From the NCBI GenBank assembly GCA_947307005.1, contig CAMZHY010000221.1:1-6489 (forward strand): DNA of 6,489 nucleotides, written 5' to 3'. Made by a program: the position numbers and the translations under genes. This document shows positions 1-6,468 of the stretch, in pieces. This DNA comes from an uncultured Planctomycetaceae bacterium. Its GTDB lineage: Bacteria > Planctomycetota > Planctomycetia > Pirellulales > Thermoguttaceae. Below the pieces are notes generated by a model that worked only from the letters and a program-made list of their open reading frames with translations, had not been told where the DNA came from and made no database searches. Positions within the stretch are counted from its first letter, which is position 1. Each line of letters begins with the position of its first letter.

Positions 1-71
1 TATGTTTGAACTCTCTGACCGTCGTCGCGTTTCATCTCGGCGCGAAGACGTTTTTTACCGCGTCCCCGACG

Positions 72-2354
72 CTAACGAACCGGCGATCGAGGCTCGAAAA
101 ATCGCGACGCCCTTACGCCGCGAACCGTCGCGTTCTCGGTCGCCGACTCGACGGGCGCGTAGAACGTCGAAGGAAGCGTCGGCCCGTCGGACTCGACCGG
201 AACGTCGAGGGGCGACGCGGCGTCGCGACGGTAGAAATCGGCGCTCGGCGCGACGGGACCCGCCGCTTTCGACGAATCGCCCCTCGGCGACCAATTCCGA
301 CTCTTCACGACCCTATTATCGACATTTGCGCCGCCCGCGTAAAGCGCCAAATGCGTCGCCAGCAAATTTTTGACTTGGTTGATCGCGTCGAAATGCATGT
401 GGACGGCGGTATGGAACGCGGGCGTTTCCGTCTCCGATTCCACGTCGTCGCGATGCGCGCTTTGGAAATTAACGACGCCGTCGCTCTTCATCGGCTGAAT
501 CTTCCGATTCTTTATGTGCGGCTCGACGCCGACGATATTGTCGAGCGCGACGTCGTCGGGAATTGGCAATTCGTCAAGAACCTTAAAAATGGGGCACTTT
601 GGATCGAGCGACTCGACGCTCGTCGAGATCATGAGAAGTCTCGAATCGAAATCGGCTTCCTTTTCCCCCTTCTTCGGCGAAAGGGCGACGCTCGCCGCCG
701 AAGAGAAGACGGAAACGACCGACTGAGGGGACGAAATGGCGTTAAAGGCGAGCCATTGCGTAAACGTATTGGCGAACTTGCTCCCTCGGAAGGGCGTCGC
801 GATCGTAATCACGCGCTTGACGGAAGGGTTGGGCTCGAAAAAGAACCAATCGTGAATTCTCTTGCGAGCGTCCGGGTCGAAATCGAAAGAATCGACGGGG
901 CGCGACGACACGAGACTCCAGATCAAATCGCCGCTCTCTTGCACCTGCATCCTCGAGACCAGTCCGCCCATGCTGTGCCCGATCAGAACGGTCGCGTCGA
1001 GCGCGGGCGCGAGGCGATCCGGATCGACCGTATCGCGGAAGTCGACAAGCTCTTTGCGGAACGTCGCGGCGGACGCCCAGAAGGGCTGTCCCGTCGGGTA
1101 GAAGAAAAACATGAACTGATAGCCGCTCTGGAACCCTTTGATACTGCGGAGCGCGTTGTACATTTCCATCCACGTAATCGGCGAAGAGCCGAGTCCGTGC
1201 GTCATGATCACCGGAATCTTCTTCGGGTCGTACGGTTCGAAGAGGTAGAGTCCCTGAAGCTGACGTTCTTCCCGAACGACGGCGACCTCCTCCGACTCCT
1301 GAAGCTTGTCGGGACGGACGAGCCCGGTCCACGCGGCGCGGCGGAAAAGTTTGCCGTTCGTTGAAAGGAAATACGCGAGGGGCGTCGTCAGATCTGTTTC
1401 AAGGGGAAACGCGGCCCCGTTTTGAACGAAATCGCTCGTCGTCATCGGATCGAAAACGTCGAGCGTAAAATCGGGCGCGTCGGACGCCGCGGACGCGTTC
1501 GGATCGAGAGGCGGGAGCGTTCCCAGAGTTTGCGAGGGATTTGGGCGCAGGACGGCGGTCGCGGGGAAAAGGATCGACTGCGGGTAGTATTTTTCTTCGA
1601 CGCGCGACGAACGACCTCCGGCGCGACGTTCAACGACCAGCGGGACGCCGAAGCCCGATTGACGACTGCTGAAGTTGAGCGCGCCGACGGCGCAGTCGGA
1701 AGCGACGTAAAAATCGCCGTACTCGTCGGAGCGCCACGCTCCCGGTTCGACGCGATATTCCACGCGAACCGCGTCCGATTCCATCGGAATCGTCGTCGTC
1801 CCGTTTAGCTGAAAGGGAAACTCGACGTCGGATTTTTTGAGCGCGTCAAGGAGAACGAGATGAAGAAAACGCTCGCTGGCGCCGTTGTAAAGAAGAACGA
1901 CGTCGGAGAGCTGACCGTTCCACCTCGCGCGTTCGCGCTCGTCGGAGAGCGCGGGATTGAAGAGATAGCTCCACGCGCAACGAACGACGTCGGCGTAGAT
2001 TCGAAGCGCTTGGTTGGGACGCGACTTCTCGACGCGTCGCGCGTAGAGATACGCCGTCTCCGCGTAGAGATAGACGAGATCGGGCGTCGTGTCGGTCTCG
2101 AGAAGCGTCCGCAGGCGCTCGAGATCGTCGACGTTTTTCGGCGCTTGGAGTCCGTTTTCATGGAGAATCTGCGCCGCGTTGGAGCCGAGCGACGGTCCCG
2201 ACGGCTTGTCGAGCGCAAAACGCGAATCCGCCGCGTTGTATCGCAGCGTTTTCGGCAGCGTGGCGCACCCCGAAAGCGTCGCCGCAACAAGGGCGACGCC
2301 GACGGTCAGGAACGTCGAGATGCGGAATAAAAAGGACGCGCGGCGTTGTTTCAT
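72..2354 (-). CDS. Secreted lipoprotein with alpha/beta-hydrolase (lipase/esterase-like) domain
   Basis: This 760-residue protein is predicted to be a membrane-anchored serine hydrolase; its substrate is unknown. The N-terminus is a lipoprotein signal peptide: basic MKQRR, a hydrophobic stretch to residue 26, then the lipobox L27-S-G-C30. Ala31 and Thr32 follow the cysteine with no Asp retention signal, so an outer location is likely. Residues about 75-175 look alpha-helical and TPR-like. The catalytic domain spans about 370-675. It has the oxyanion segment THGLGSS (385-391), a YQFMFFFYPTG segment (412-422), the nucleophile elbow GHSMGG with Ser461, TPFRGS (520-525), probable acid Asp625 in SDGVV, and His648 or His652 as the likely catalytic histidine. 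The tail after about 675 is rich in Ser, Pro and Ala and probably disordered. The start is the only one that gives an intact signal peptide; its ribosome site is weak (CCGGA). It lies 19 bases after the upstream gene, so co-transcription is likely. Family-level call is firm; esterase versus lipase is not resolved. Confidence 0.93.
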   Translation of the reverse strand: MKQRRASFLFRISTFLTVGVALVAATLSGCATLPKTLRYNAADSRFALDKPSGPSLGSNAAQILHENGLQAPKNVDDLERLRTLLETDTTPDLVYLYAETAYLYARRVEKSRPNQALRIYADVVRCAWSYLFNPALSDERERARWNGQLSDVVLLYNGASERFLHLVLLDALKKSDVEFPFQLNGTTTIPMESDAVRVEYRVEPGAWRSDEYGDFYVASDCAVGALNFSSRQSGFGVPLVVERRAGGRSSRVEEKYYPQSILFPATAVLRPNPSQTLGTLPPLDPNASAASDAPDFTLDVFDPMTTSDFVQNGAAFPLETDLTTPLAYFLSTNGKLFRRAAWTGLVRPDKLQESEEVAVVREERQLQGLYLFEPYDPKKIPVIMTHGLGSSPITWMEMYNALRSIKGFQSGYQFMFFFYPTGQPFWASAATFRKELVDFRDTVDPDRLAPALDATVLIGHSMGGLVSRMQVQESGDLIWSLVSSRPVDSFDFDPDARKRIHDWFFFEPNPSVKRVITIATPFRGSKFANTFTQWLAFNAISSPQSVVSVFSSAASVALSPKKGEKEADFDSRLLMISTSVESLDPKCPIFKVLDELPIPDDVALDNIVGVEPHIKNRKIQPMKSDGVVNFQSAHRDDVESETETPAFHTAVHMHFDAINQVKNLLATHLALYAGGANVDNRVVKSRNWSPRGDSSKAAGPVAPSADFYRRDAASPLDVPVESDGPTLPSTFYAPVESATENATVRGVRASRFFEPRSPVR

Positions 2355-2373
2355 CGGTCAATCCGGAACGCGA

Positions 2374-3333
2374 TCAAGACTTGCTTTCGGCGACAAGAAG
2401 GCGTTTGAGTTCGCTCAAATATTGGGCGATTAGGATGGGCGTAACGTCTTGCCAATTCTCGACTCGCCGCGCGAGAATCGCGCATTTGAGCGACTCGATC
2501 AGTTCGGCGATATCGTCGGGCAGCGGCTCGAGCGCCTTGATCGCGTCGAGAACCTCGACGTCGGTGAACGTGTTTTCAGCGCCTTCCCAAGGCTCCGCGT
2601 CGCCCGCGTACTCTCCGAGCGGGTTCTCCCCCTTCTTCTGCTTCTTCGGCTTCTTGCCCTTATCCTTCTCCGCGTCTTCTCGCGTCGTCTCCGTTTCTTT
2701 TTCGGAGATAAAGCCCTCGGCGTTGGAATCGTTATACGGATTGACGTCCTCGTCGCGTTCGGCGGCGACGACGTCCTCGTCGCGCGGTTTGCTTTCAAGC
2801 TTCGCGCCGTACTTCTCCCAGCGCGCGACGCGCGTTTGCGCGACGGAAAGCTTCTCGTCGGACGCTTTCTTCAGCCATTCGTCGGCGTCCTCCCAGTCGA
2901 GCGCCGCTTGGTAGTGGCTCCAGTAGAGACCGGGAAGCGTCGGCTCGGAACCGAATCGCTCGTAGACGCGGCGAAGACGCCCGACGTGCTGCGGGGAGAC
3001 GTTTCCGATGCGCGAGGAAATCGCGTCGTCGGAGTAGACGCGGCGCGGCAGCCCCGCCTCGCGGAGTTTCTCGCGCCATGAATGGATGACCTTGCCCTTC
3101 TCCCAGTTCGTCTTGCTCACCAGCAGGTTCCAGAACCCGACGTATTCCGACGCGATTTCGTCGATGAGCGGCTCCTTTTCGGGAGGAATCGGACCGTCGA
3201 AGGGATCCGGCTCGCCGAAGTCGTCGAACTCGGCGAGACCTGCGGAGTTTTCGGGCGGCGTCGCGACGGCCGCGAACGCGTCGGTCGTCTCTTCCCACGG
3301 CGCAAGCGTCTCGGTTGAATTCTGCTTCGTCAT
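2374..3333 (-). CDS. Conserved hypothetical protein with HTH-like core (planctomycete-type family)
   Basis: This 319-residue protein is soluble, with no signal peptide or membrane segment. I do not recognise a named function. Residues 1-58 are acidic and Pro-rich and look disordered. Residues 60-178 form a conserved-looking core: FWNLLVSKTNWEKGK (67-81), SDDAISSRIG (101-110) followed by VSPQHVGRLRRVYERFG (112-128), then LYWSHYQAALDWEDADEWL (136-154) and LSVAQTRVARWEKYG (162-176). The 101-125 segment reads like a helix-turn-helix. The later 'SHYQAAL...WL..A....LSVAQ' pattern resembles those in DUF1016- and DUF3102-like DNA-associated proteins, but only by analogy. A charged linker follows, very Lys-rich at 223-235, then a helical C-terminal segment (about 258-315, LEPLPDDIAELIESLK). 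From memory, proteins with this core and C-terminus are widespread in planctomycetes and unannotated. A clear ribosome site AAAGGA sits 8 bases before the ATG. It is first in an apparent operon with the lipoprotein hydrolase. A DNA-binding role is inference. Confidence 0.9.
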   Translation of the reverse strand: MTKQNSTETLAPWEETTDAFAAVATPPENSAGLAEFDDFGEPDPFDGPIPPEKEPLIDEIASEYVGFWNLLVSKTNWEKGKVIHSWREKLREAGLPRRVYSDDAISSRIGNVSPQHVGRLRRVYERFGSEPTLPGLYWSHYQAALDWEDADEWLKKASDEKLSVAQTRVARWEKYGAKLESKPRDEDVVAAERDEDVNPYNDSNAEGFISEKETETTREDAEKDKGKKPKKQKKGENPLGEYAGDAEPWEGAENTFTDVEVLDAIKALEPLPDDIAELIESLKCAILARRVENWQDVTPILIAQYLSELKRLLVAESKS

Positions 3334-3354
3334 TGAACGATTCCTTTAACGATC

Positions 3355-3383
3355 ATAATAGTTGCGGTCAAACAATATGCAAA
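3355..3383 (-). promoter_or_regulatory. Possible promoter for the leftward two-gene unit
   Basis: Read on the minus strand, TTTGCA (3378-3383) and TATTAT (3355-3360) are separated by 17 bases, which fits a sigma-70-type promoter with a mediocre -35. Transcription would begin near 3348, directly at the ribosome site AAAGGA (3342-3347), leaving a leader of only about 15 bases. The position fits but the -35 match is only 4 of 6, so this is tentative. Confidence 0.35.
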
Positions 3384-3458
3384 GGGAACGACGACGCGTC
3401 CGAGCGCCGAGACGTCCCCGGCGAATTGTGAACTTTTTAGAGCGACGTTGCAAGAGCA

Positions 3459-3479
3459 TTTTAGGTCGTCTAAAACGAC
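3459..3479. repeat. Two overlapping inverted repeats in the divergent promoter region
   Basis: TTTTAG (3459-3464) and CTAAAA (3470-3475) are perfect inverted copies around GTCGT. That GTCGT (3465-3469) is itself the left arm of a second inverted repeat with ACGAC (3475-3479) around CTAAA. The two cannot form as hairpins at the same time. A related TTTTTAGAGCGACG sequence lies at 3434-3447. The block ends about 20 bases before the rightward -35 element, where an operator would be plausible. Protein binding is inference. Confidence 0.5.
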
Positions 3480-3499
3480 GTAAAGAACGCGCTCGCCTC

Positions 3500-3529
3500 T
3501 TGTCAAACGCCGTCCTTGTCTGATACAAT
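3500..3529 (+). promoter_or_regulatory. Sigma-70-type extended -10 promoter for the aldo/keto reductase gene
   Basis: TTGTCA (3500-3505) and TACAAT (3524-3529) are 18 bases apart, and TG at 3521-3522 sits one base before the -10, which is the extended -10 arrangement. Each hexamer is one mismatch from consensus. The start would be near 3536, giving an untranslated leader of about 77 bases. That leader contains a 5-bp inverted repeat GGTCT/AGACC (3544-3548 and 3560-3564). Confidence 0.6.
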
Positions 3530-3600
3530 GCGTCGAACGCCGAGGTCTGACGTCGTTAAAGACCGACGCGATCTTGCGCGTTTTGACCGCGTTTTACGTC

Positions 3601-3605
3601 AGGAG
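3601..3605 (+). promoter_or_regulatory. Ribosome binding site fixing the reductase start
   Basis: AGGAG lies 7 bases before the ATG at 3613. The same frame is open from a TTG at 3574, but no ribosome site precedes that codon and the added 13 residues are not part of the usual family N-terminus. This supports the ATG at 3613 as the true start. Confidence 0.8.
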
Positions 3606-3612
3606 ACTTGCA

Positions 3613-4746
3613 ATGCTTGCCAATAAATTCTTTCCGGAGATGAAGGGCGTTTTCGGATTCGGCTGTATGCGCCTGCCAATGAAGGGCGCCAAGGTTGACG
3701 CGGAACAGTTTACGCAAATGATCGACGCCTTTCTCGACGCGGGCTTCAACTATTTCGACACGGCGCACGGGTATCTCGGCGGCGCGTCGGAACTCGCGAT
3801 CGGCGAATGTCTCGCGTCCCGAATCGCCCGCGATCGATTTCTCCTGACGAACAAGCTCACGGAGCCGTACTTTAACAGCCAAGACGATATCCGCCCCTTC
3901 TTTGAGCGTCAACTCGGCTGGTGCAAGGTCGATTATTTCAACTTCTACCTGATGCACGCGCAGGATAAGAACAACTACCCGAAATTCAAACGTTGCAAAG
4001 CCTATGAAACGGCTTGTAAACTCAAGGAAGAAGGGTTGATCCGCCATTTCGGGATTTCTTTCCACGACAAAGCGGAAACGCTCGACATGATTCTGACGGA
4101 ACATCCGGAAATTGAAATCGTCCAGATTCAGTTCAACTACCTCGATTACGAAAGCGCGTCCGTCGAGAGTCGCAAGGTTTACGATGTCTGTGAAAAACAC
4201 GGAAAACCGGTTCTGGTCATGGAGCCGGTCAAGGGCGGTTCGCTCGTCAATCTTCCTGCACGCGCGGCGAAGATTCTCAGCGACCTCGGCGGCGGCAGTC
4301 CCGCAAGCTACGCGATTCGATTCGCCGCGAGCTTTCCTCAAATCGCGATGGTCCTCTCGGGCATGAGCGACATGGCGCAAATGCGCGACAACGTCGCGAC
4401 GATGAAGGATTTCAAGCCCCTTTCTGAACGCGAAACGCAGGCGATTCGCGACGTCTGCGACGTCTTCAGCGGCATGAATCTCATCCCCTGCACCGCGTGC
4501 CGATACTGCGTCGAAGAGAATCATTGTCCCAAGGGAATACGCATTCCCGACGTCTTCTCGGCGCTCAACACGCACAACACGCTCAAAGGCTGGAACGCGA
4601 AACATTACTACGACGCCGTCATCACAGGCGACGGTCACGGAAAAGCGTCCGAATGCATTAAGTGCGGAATGTGCGAGAAAGTTTGCCCGCAACATCTCGA
4701 AATCAGAAAATACCTGCAAAAGGTCGCGAAGGTCTTCGGCTCGTAA
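3613..4746 (+). CDS. Aldo/keto reductase with C-terminal 2x[4Fe-4S] ferredoxin-like domain
   Basis: This 377-residue cytoplasmic oxidoreductase belongs to the aldo/keto reductase branch that carries iron-sulfur clusters (COG1453-like). The TIM-barrel part spans about 1-285. It holds the four conserved catalytic residues: Asp49 and Tyr54 in FDTAHGY, Lys81 in LLTNKL, and His115 in YLMHAQD. It also contains HFGISFHD (145-152), QFNYLD (173-178) and VMEPVKGG (202-209), as expected for the family. The C-terminal domain has two cysteine sets: C293-x2-C296-x2-C299-x5-C305-P, and C348-x2-C351-x2-C354-x3-C358-P. The second is a classic ferredoxin motif; the first is looser. The clusters probably pass electrons to or from the barrel; the physiological substrate and electron partner are unknown. 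The length is typical and all key residues are present. It has its own promoter, diverges from the gene to its left, and is probably monocistronic. Confidence 0.95.
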   Translation: MLANKFFPEMKGVFGFGCMRLPMKGAKVDAEQFTQMIDAFLDAGFNYFDTAHGYLGGASELAIGECLASRIARDRFLLTNKLTEPYFNSQDDIRPFFERQLGWCKVDYFNFYLMHAQDKNNYPKFKRCKAYETACKLKEEGLIRHFGISFHDKAETLDMILTEHPEIEIVQIQFNYLDYESASVESRKVYDVCEKHGKPVLVMEPVKGGSLVNLPARAAKILSDLGGGSPASYAIRFAASFPQIAMVLSGMSDMAQMRDNVATMKDFKPLSERETQAIRDVCDVFSGMNLIPCTACRYCVEENHCPKGIRIPDVFSALNTHNTLKGWNAKHYYDAVITGDGHGKASECIKCGMCEKVCPQHLEIRKYLQKVAKVFGS

Positions 4747-4802
4747 CGAACGTTTGACGAGTCGACGACCCTCCCCGAATTCCTCCGCGACATATTGCGA
4801 AC

Positions 4803-4823
4803 GCCCCGCTAGAAAACCGGGGC
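4803..4823 (+). terminator. GC hairpin after the reductase gene, terminator-like but without a T-run
   Basis: GCCCCG (4803-4808) pairs perfectly with CGGGGC (4818-4823) around a 9-base loop, 57 bases after the reductase stop codon. No T-run follows, so it is not a canonical intrinsic terminator. It may instead stabilise the transcript end. The rest of the 173-base gap before the next gene shows no other clear signal; an AATAAT at 4896-4901 could be a -10 but has no -35 at proper spacing. Confidence 0.35.
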
Positions 4824-4919
4824 CAACGGCGTAGCGTTCTTGTCCGGCGGCGTCGAAATCGCCCGTGCTTTCAAGGTCCCTCCAATCTGAAAAACAATAA
4901 TCGTAGAAGGCTTTCTTCA

Positions 4920-6140
4920 ATGACGTTCAATAAAACGTTAGTAAAAGCGACCTCCCCTTACGGCGTCGTCGGAAAGATTAACAGTAGATTCCGCGTTGCG
5001 TATCCTTGGCTGCGCGTCAACTCCGTAATGCGCCTGCCGCTTTCCCCCTGCGATTCCGTCATATCGTCCCCCGCCATGGTTCCAAGCGAAGAAACAATCA
5101 TAGCCAGTCCTCAGTCCGCCGCCCTCAAAATGAACGAAAACAACGAGAAAGCAAGCCCCAATTCTTCGGACGGTACGATTCCTAACGTCAAAACATTCAT
5201 TCTCGTCGATTATGAAAACGTAGGACTCGATGCGTTCATCGACGTCGAAAAAATCGATCCCGAGAAGGAGAGAGTTTGCCTGTTCTCAACTGAAAAAGCT
5301 CCCAGAATTCCAACGGCAACCGTTGCCAAAATTCTGGAAGTTCATCGACAAAACGTCGACGTCTTCACGATACATGAAGTTCCGGTAAAAAACCAATCCG
5401 TCGACATGCATCTCGTTTCCTATTTGGGCTACTTGATCGGCGTCTACGGAACTTCGTGCAACTATGTAATCAGGAGTTCGGACACGGATTACGACAATAT
5501 CGTTAAGTACTGGAGAACGCGCGAAAAGGTCAACGTCAAACGCATTGGAAAAACTGTCGTCAAACCTCAAACGACGCCTAATCCGTCGGCTGCCGAAAAT
5601 ATAGAAATCTCGCCTTCTCCTTTGCCGTCGACTCCTGCTGTACCCACAACTCCGCCGAAGAATATCGACTGGAACATTGTAATGCAAAGAGCAATTTCCG
5701 AAGCAGGTTTTTCGCCTAAAGTGGGAGGGCAGGTTGCGTCAATTGTTTGTAAAGGTCGCAACGACACAAATTTCCCTACGACGGTGTTCGAAAAAATAAA
5801 AAGTGCGTTTCCCAACAATGAAAAACTTCTAACGGCGGTGAAAACAACGATTTCAAATAATCTTGGTAATCTCGAGACGTCTAATTCAACTCCGTCCTCT
5901 CCCCAGCCATCTTACAAAGCGACGCGAACGCCAAAAAAGACGAAATCGCTTAAGAACACTGTCGTCACTATTCTCTCCGACGCCAAAGTTACCCCCGAAG
6001 CCTCGGCGGAAATTGCTGAAATCGCAGCGGAACACTACGATAAAGACAATGCAAAGCAAGCGTTGCATGGCGCCCTTGTCCAAAAATACGCTCAGCCAAA
6101 CGGTTCAAAAATCTACAACCTCTTAAAAGATCTTTTCTAG
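4920..6140 (+). CDS. PIN/NYN-like predicted ribonuclease with duplicated C-terminal helical module
   Basis: This 406-residue protein is probably a metal-dependent RNase of the PIN-like superfamily. The PIN-like domain spans about 91-210: FILVDYENVG (93-102) opens it with acidic Asp97 and Glu99. Asp162 follows in QSVDMHLVSYLGYLIG, and Asp188, Asp190 and Asp192 lie in RSSDTDYDNIVKYW. The 'DYENV ... LVSYLGYLIG ... SSDTDYD' series matches what I recall of a PIN_7/NYN-like family common in Firmicutes. A Pro/Ser/Thr linker (216-248) leads to a helical module (252-312), a second linker (313-340), then a related module (346-406). The first 90 residues resemble nothing I know, and Met53 (5076) or Met71 (5130) could be the real start. 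I kept ATG 4920 because GAAGG lies 9 bases upstream and the later Met codons lack a ribosome site. The gene is more A+T-rich than those to its left: 22 of 60 G+C at 5821-5880, against 37 of 60 at 2041-2100. RNA target and biological role are unknown. Confidence 0.85.
   Translation: MTFNKTLVKATSPYGVVGKINSRFRVAYPWLRVNSVMRLPLSPCDSVISSPAMVPSEETIIASPQSAALKMNENNEKASPNSSDGTIPNVKTFILVDYENVGLDAFIDVEKIDPEKERVCLFSTEKAPRIPTATVAKILEVHRQNVDVFTIHEVPVKNQSVDMHLVSYLGYLIGVYGTSCNYVIRSSDTDYDNIVKYWRTREKVNVKRIGKTVVKPQTTPNPSAAENIEISPSPLPSTPAVPTTPPKNIDWNIVMQRAISEAGFSPKVGGQVASIVCKGRNDTNFPTTVFEKIKSAFPNNEKLLTAVKTTISNNLGNLETSNSTPSSPQPSYKATRTPKKTKSLKNTVVTILSDAKVTPEASAEIAEIAAEHYDKDNAKQALHGALVQKYAQPNGSKIYNLLKDLF
5673..5855 (+). 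repeat. Protein-level repeat copy 1 in the PIN-like protein
   Basis: Residues 252-312 contain AISEAGFSPKVGGQVASIV, which aligns without gaps to copy 2 (ILSDAKVTPEASAEIAEIA). Shared positions are S260/S353, A262/A355, P266/P359, A273/A366 and I275/I368, with similar residues between. DNA identity is low, so this is an old duplication or domain-level repeat and not a recent tandem copy. Confidence 0.55.
5955..6137 (+). repeat. Protein-level repeat copy 2 in the PIN-like protein
   Basis: Residues 346-406 form the C-terminal copy and end in ALVQKY (385-390) and GSKIYNLLKDLF (395-406). That ending is what I recall at the C-terminus of PIN_7-like proteins in other bacteria, so this copy is probably the canonical one and copy 1 the diverged addition. 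Confidence 0.55.
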
Positions 6141-6146
6141 AAAAGA
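6125..6146. repeat. Overlapping palindromes across the stop codon of the PIN-like gene
   Basis: AAAAGATCTTTT (6125-6136) and TCTTTTCTAGAAAAGA (6131-6146) are both perfect palindromes that share six bases and span the TAG stop (6138-6140). In RNA the second could form a TCTTTT/AAAAGA stem with a CTAG loop. No T-run follows, so termination is uncertain. Confidence 0.4.
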
Positions 6147-6279
6147 CCTAAAAAACAACTTCCCGATAACGTTTTCACAACCAACCCTGGGCGTTAATTC
6201 AGAAGTCAAATGAATAAACGACTCCGTCTCTCCGCCTGTGAAATTCCCTTCTTTTTCGACGGCGTTGAAACCAAAAATG

Positions 6280-6308
6280 TCGACGTCTTTAACTATCGGC
6301 GCTATAAT
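6280..6308 (+). promoter_or_regulatory. Sigma-70-type promoter for the gene at the right edge
   Basis: A perfect TATAAT (6303-6308) lies 17 bases after TCGACG (6280-6285), a 4 of 6 match to the -35 consensus. Transcription would start near 6315 and leave a leader of about 155 bases before the ATG at 6469. Confidence 0.5.
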
Positions 6309-6312
6309 TACT

Positions 6313-6328
6313 ACCAACGTTTGTTGGT
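6313..6328 (+). repeat. Hairpin at the predicted 5' end of the leader
   Basis: ACCAAC (6313-6318) and GTTGGT (6323-6328) pair perfectly around a GTTT loop. It would fold at the very 5' end of a transcript started from the promoter at 6280-6308, where such hairpins can protect RNA from decay. Confidence 0.4.
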
Positions 6329-6374
6329 CCTACTTATTTCCTTTATATCGCGATTCAAATTTGAGGTTGGGGTC

Positions 6375-6448
6375 ATGCTAAAAGTTGGTCGACGTCCGTC
6401 GTTGCGCGTTAGGAGTCTTCTTTGAAGCAGTTGAAACGCGTTTAGCAT
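6375..6448 (+). repeat. Long-range 8-base inverted repeat enclosing small hairpins
   Basis: ATGCTAAA (6375-6382) and TTTAGCAT (6441-6448) are perfect inverted copies 58 bases apart. Between them lies CTTC-TTT-GAAG (6417-6427). A competing pair GAAACG (6433-6438) with CGTTTC (6451-6456) ends directly at the ribosome site. One 8-base match of this kind is about what chance gives in this many bases, so a structured leader is only a possibility. Confidence 0.3.
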
Positions 6449-6456
6449 CCCGTTTC

Positions 6457-6461
6457 GGAGA
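6457..6461 (+). promoter_or_regulatory. Ribosome binding site of the right-edge gene
   Basis: GGAGA begins 12 bases before the ATG at 6469, with 8 bases between GGAG and ATG. This is as strong as the site of the reductase gene and is the main reason for calling a gene here. Confidence 0.5.
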
Positions 6462-6468
6462 CGTTGAA

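Larger units (their letters stand above)
6141..6468. other. A+T-rich intergenic region and leader of the next gene
   Basis: This 328-base stretch has no convincing gene. An open frame of 71 codons (6210-6425) has a poor ribosome site (AGAAG, 4 bases away), no recognisable protein motif, and is crossed by a good promoter, so I do not call it. The stretch holds the promoter at 6280-6308 and several inverted repeats listed separately. G+C is low, with 20 of 60 at 6301-6360. Confidence 0.5.

Noticed and set aside
1..35. A possible minus-strand gene start at 35 (MKRDDGQ...) downstream of the hydrolase
   Set aside because: Only 11 codons fit before the left edge, and the only upstream purines are GAG touching the ATG, so there is no usable ribosome site.
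6..1364. A 452-codon open frame on the plus strand, antisense to the lipoprotein hydrolase
   Set aside because: The translation is Arg-rich and has no domain motif, as expected for an antisense shadow of G+C-rich coding sequence. The opposite strand encodes a clear lipobox and GHSMGG.
2641..2710. A repetitive-looking TTC/CTT-rich stretch suggesting a microsatellite
   Set aside because: It encodes the Lys/Glu-rich linker of the 319-residue protein in frame and is not a regular repeat unit.
3556..4920. A 454-codon open frame on the minus strand, antisense to the aldo/keto reductase
   Set aside because: It starts at a TTG, has no ribosome site or recognisable motif, and lies opposite a gene with every catalytic residue intact. 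Codon use in the sense strand avoids antisense stops, which explains its length.
6123..6317. A 64-codon open frame on the minus strand at the right end
   Set aside because: It overlaps the end of the PIN-like gene in antisense, has no ribosome site that I can see and no recognisable motif.
6210..6425. A 71-codon open frame on the plus strand in the A+T-rich right end
   Set aside because: It has a weak, badly spaced AGAAG site and no recognisable motif, and a promoter with perfect TATAAT lies inside it. A real small protein is not excluded, but nothing supports it.
6375..6448. A tRNA or tRNA-like fold, suggested by an 8-base terminal stem enclosing 58 bases with internal stems
   Set aside because: The bases before the 3' arm do not form a T-stem with a seven-base TTCGAAA-like loop, and D- and anticodon-arm spacing does not fit.
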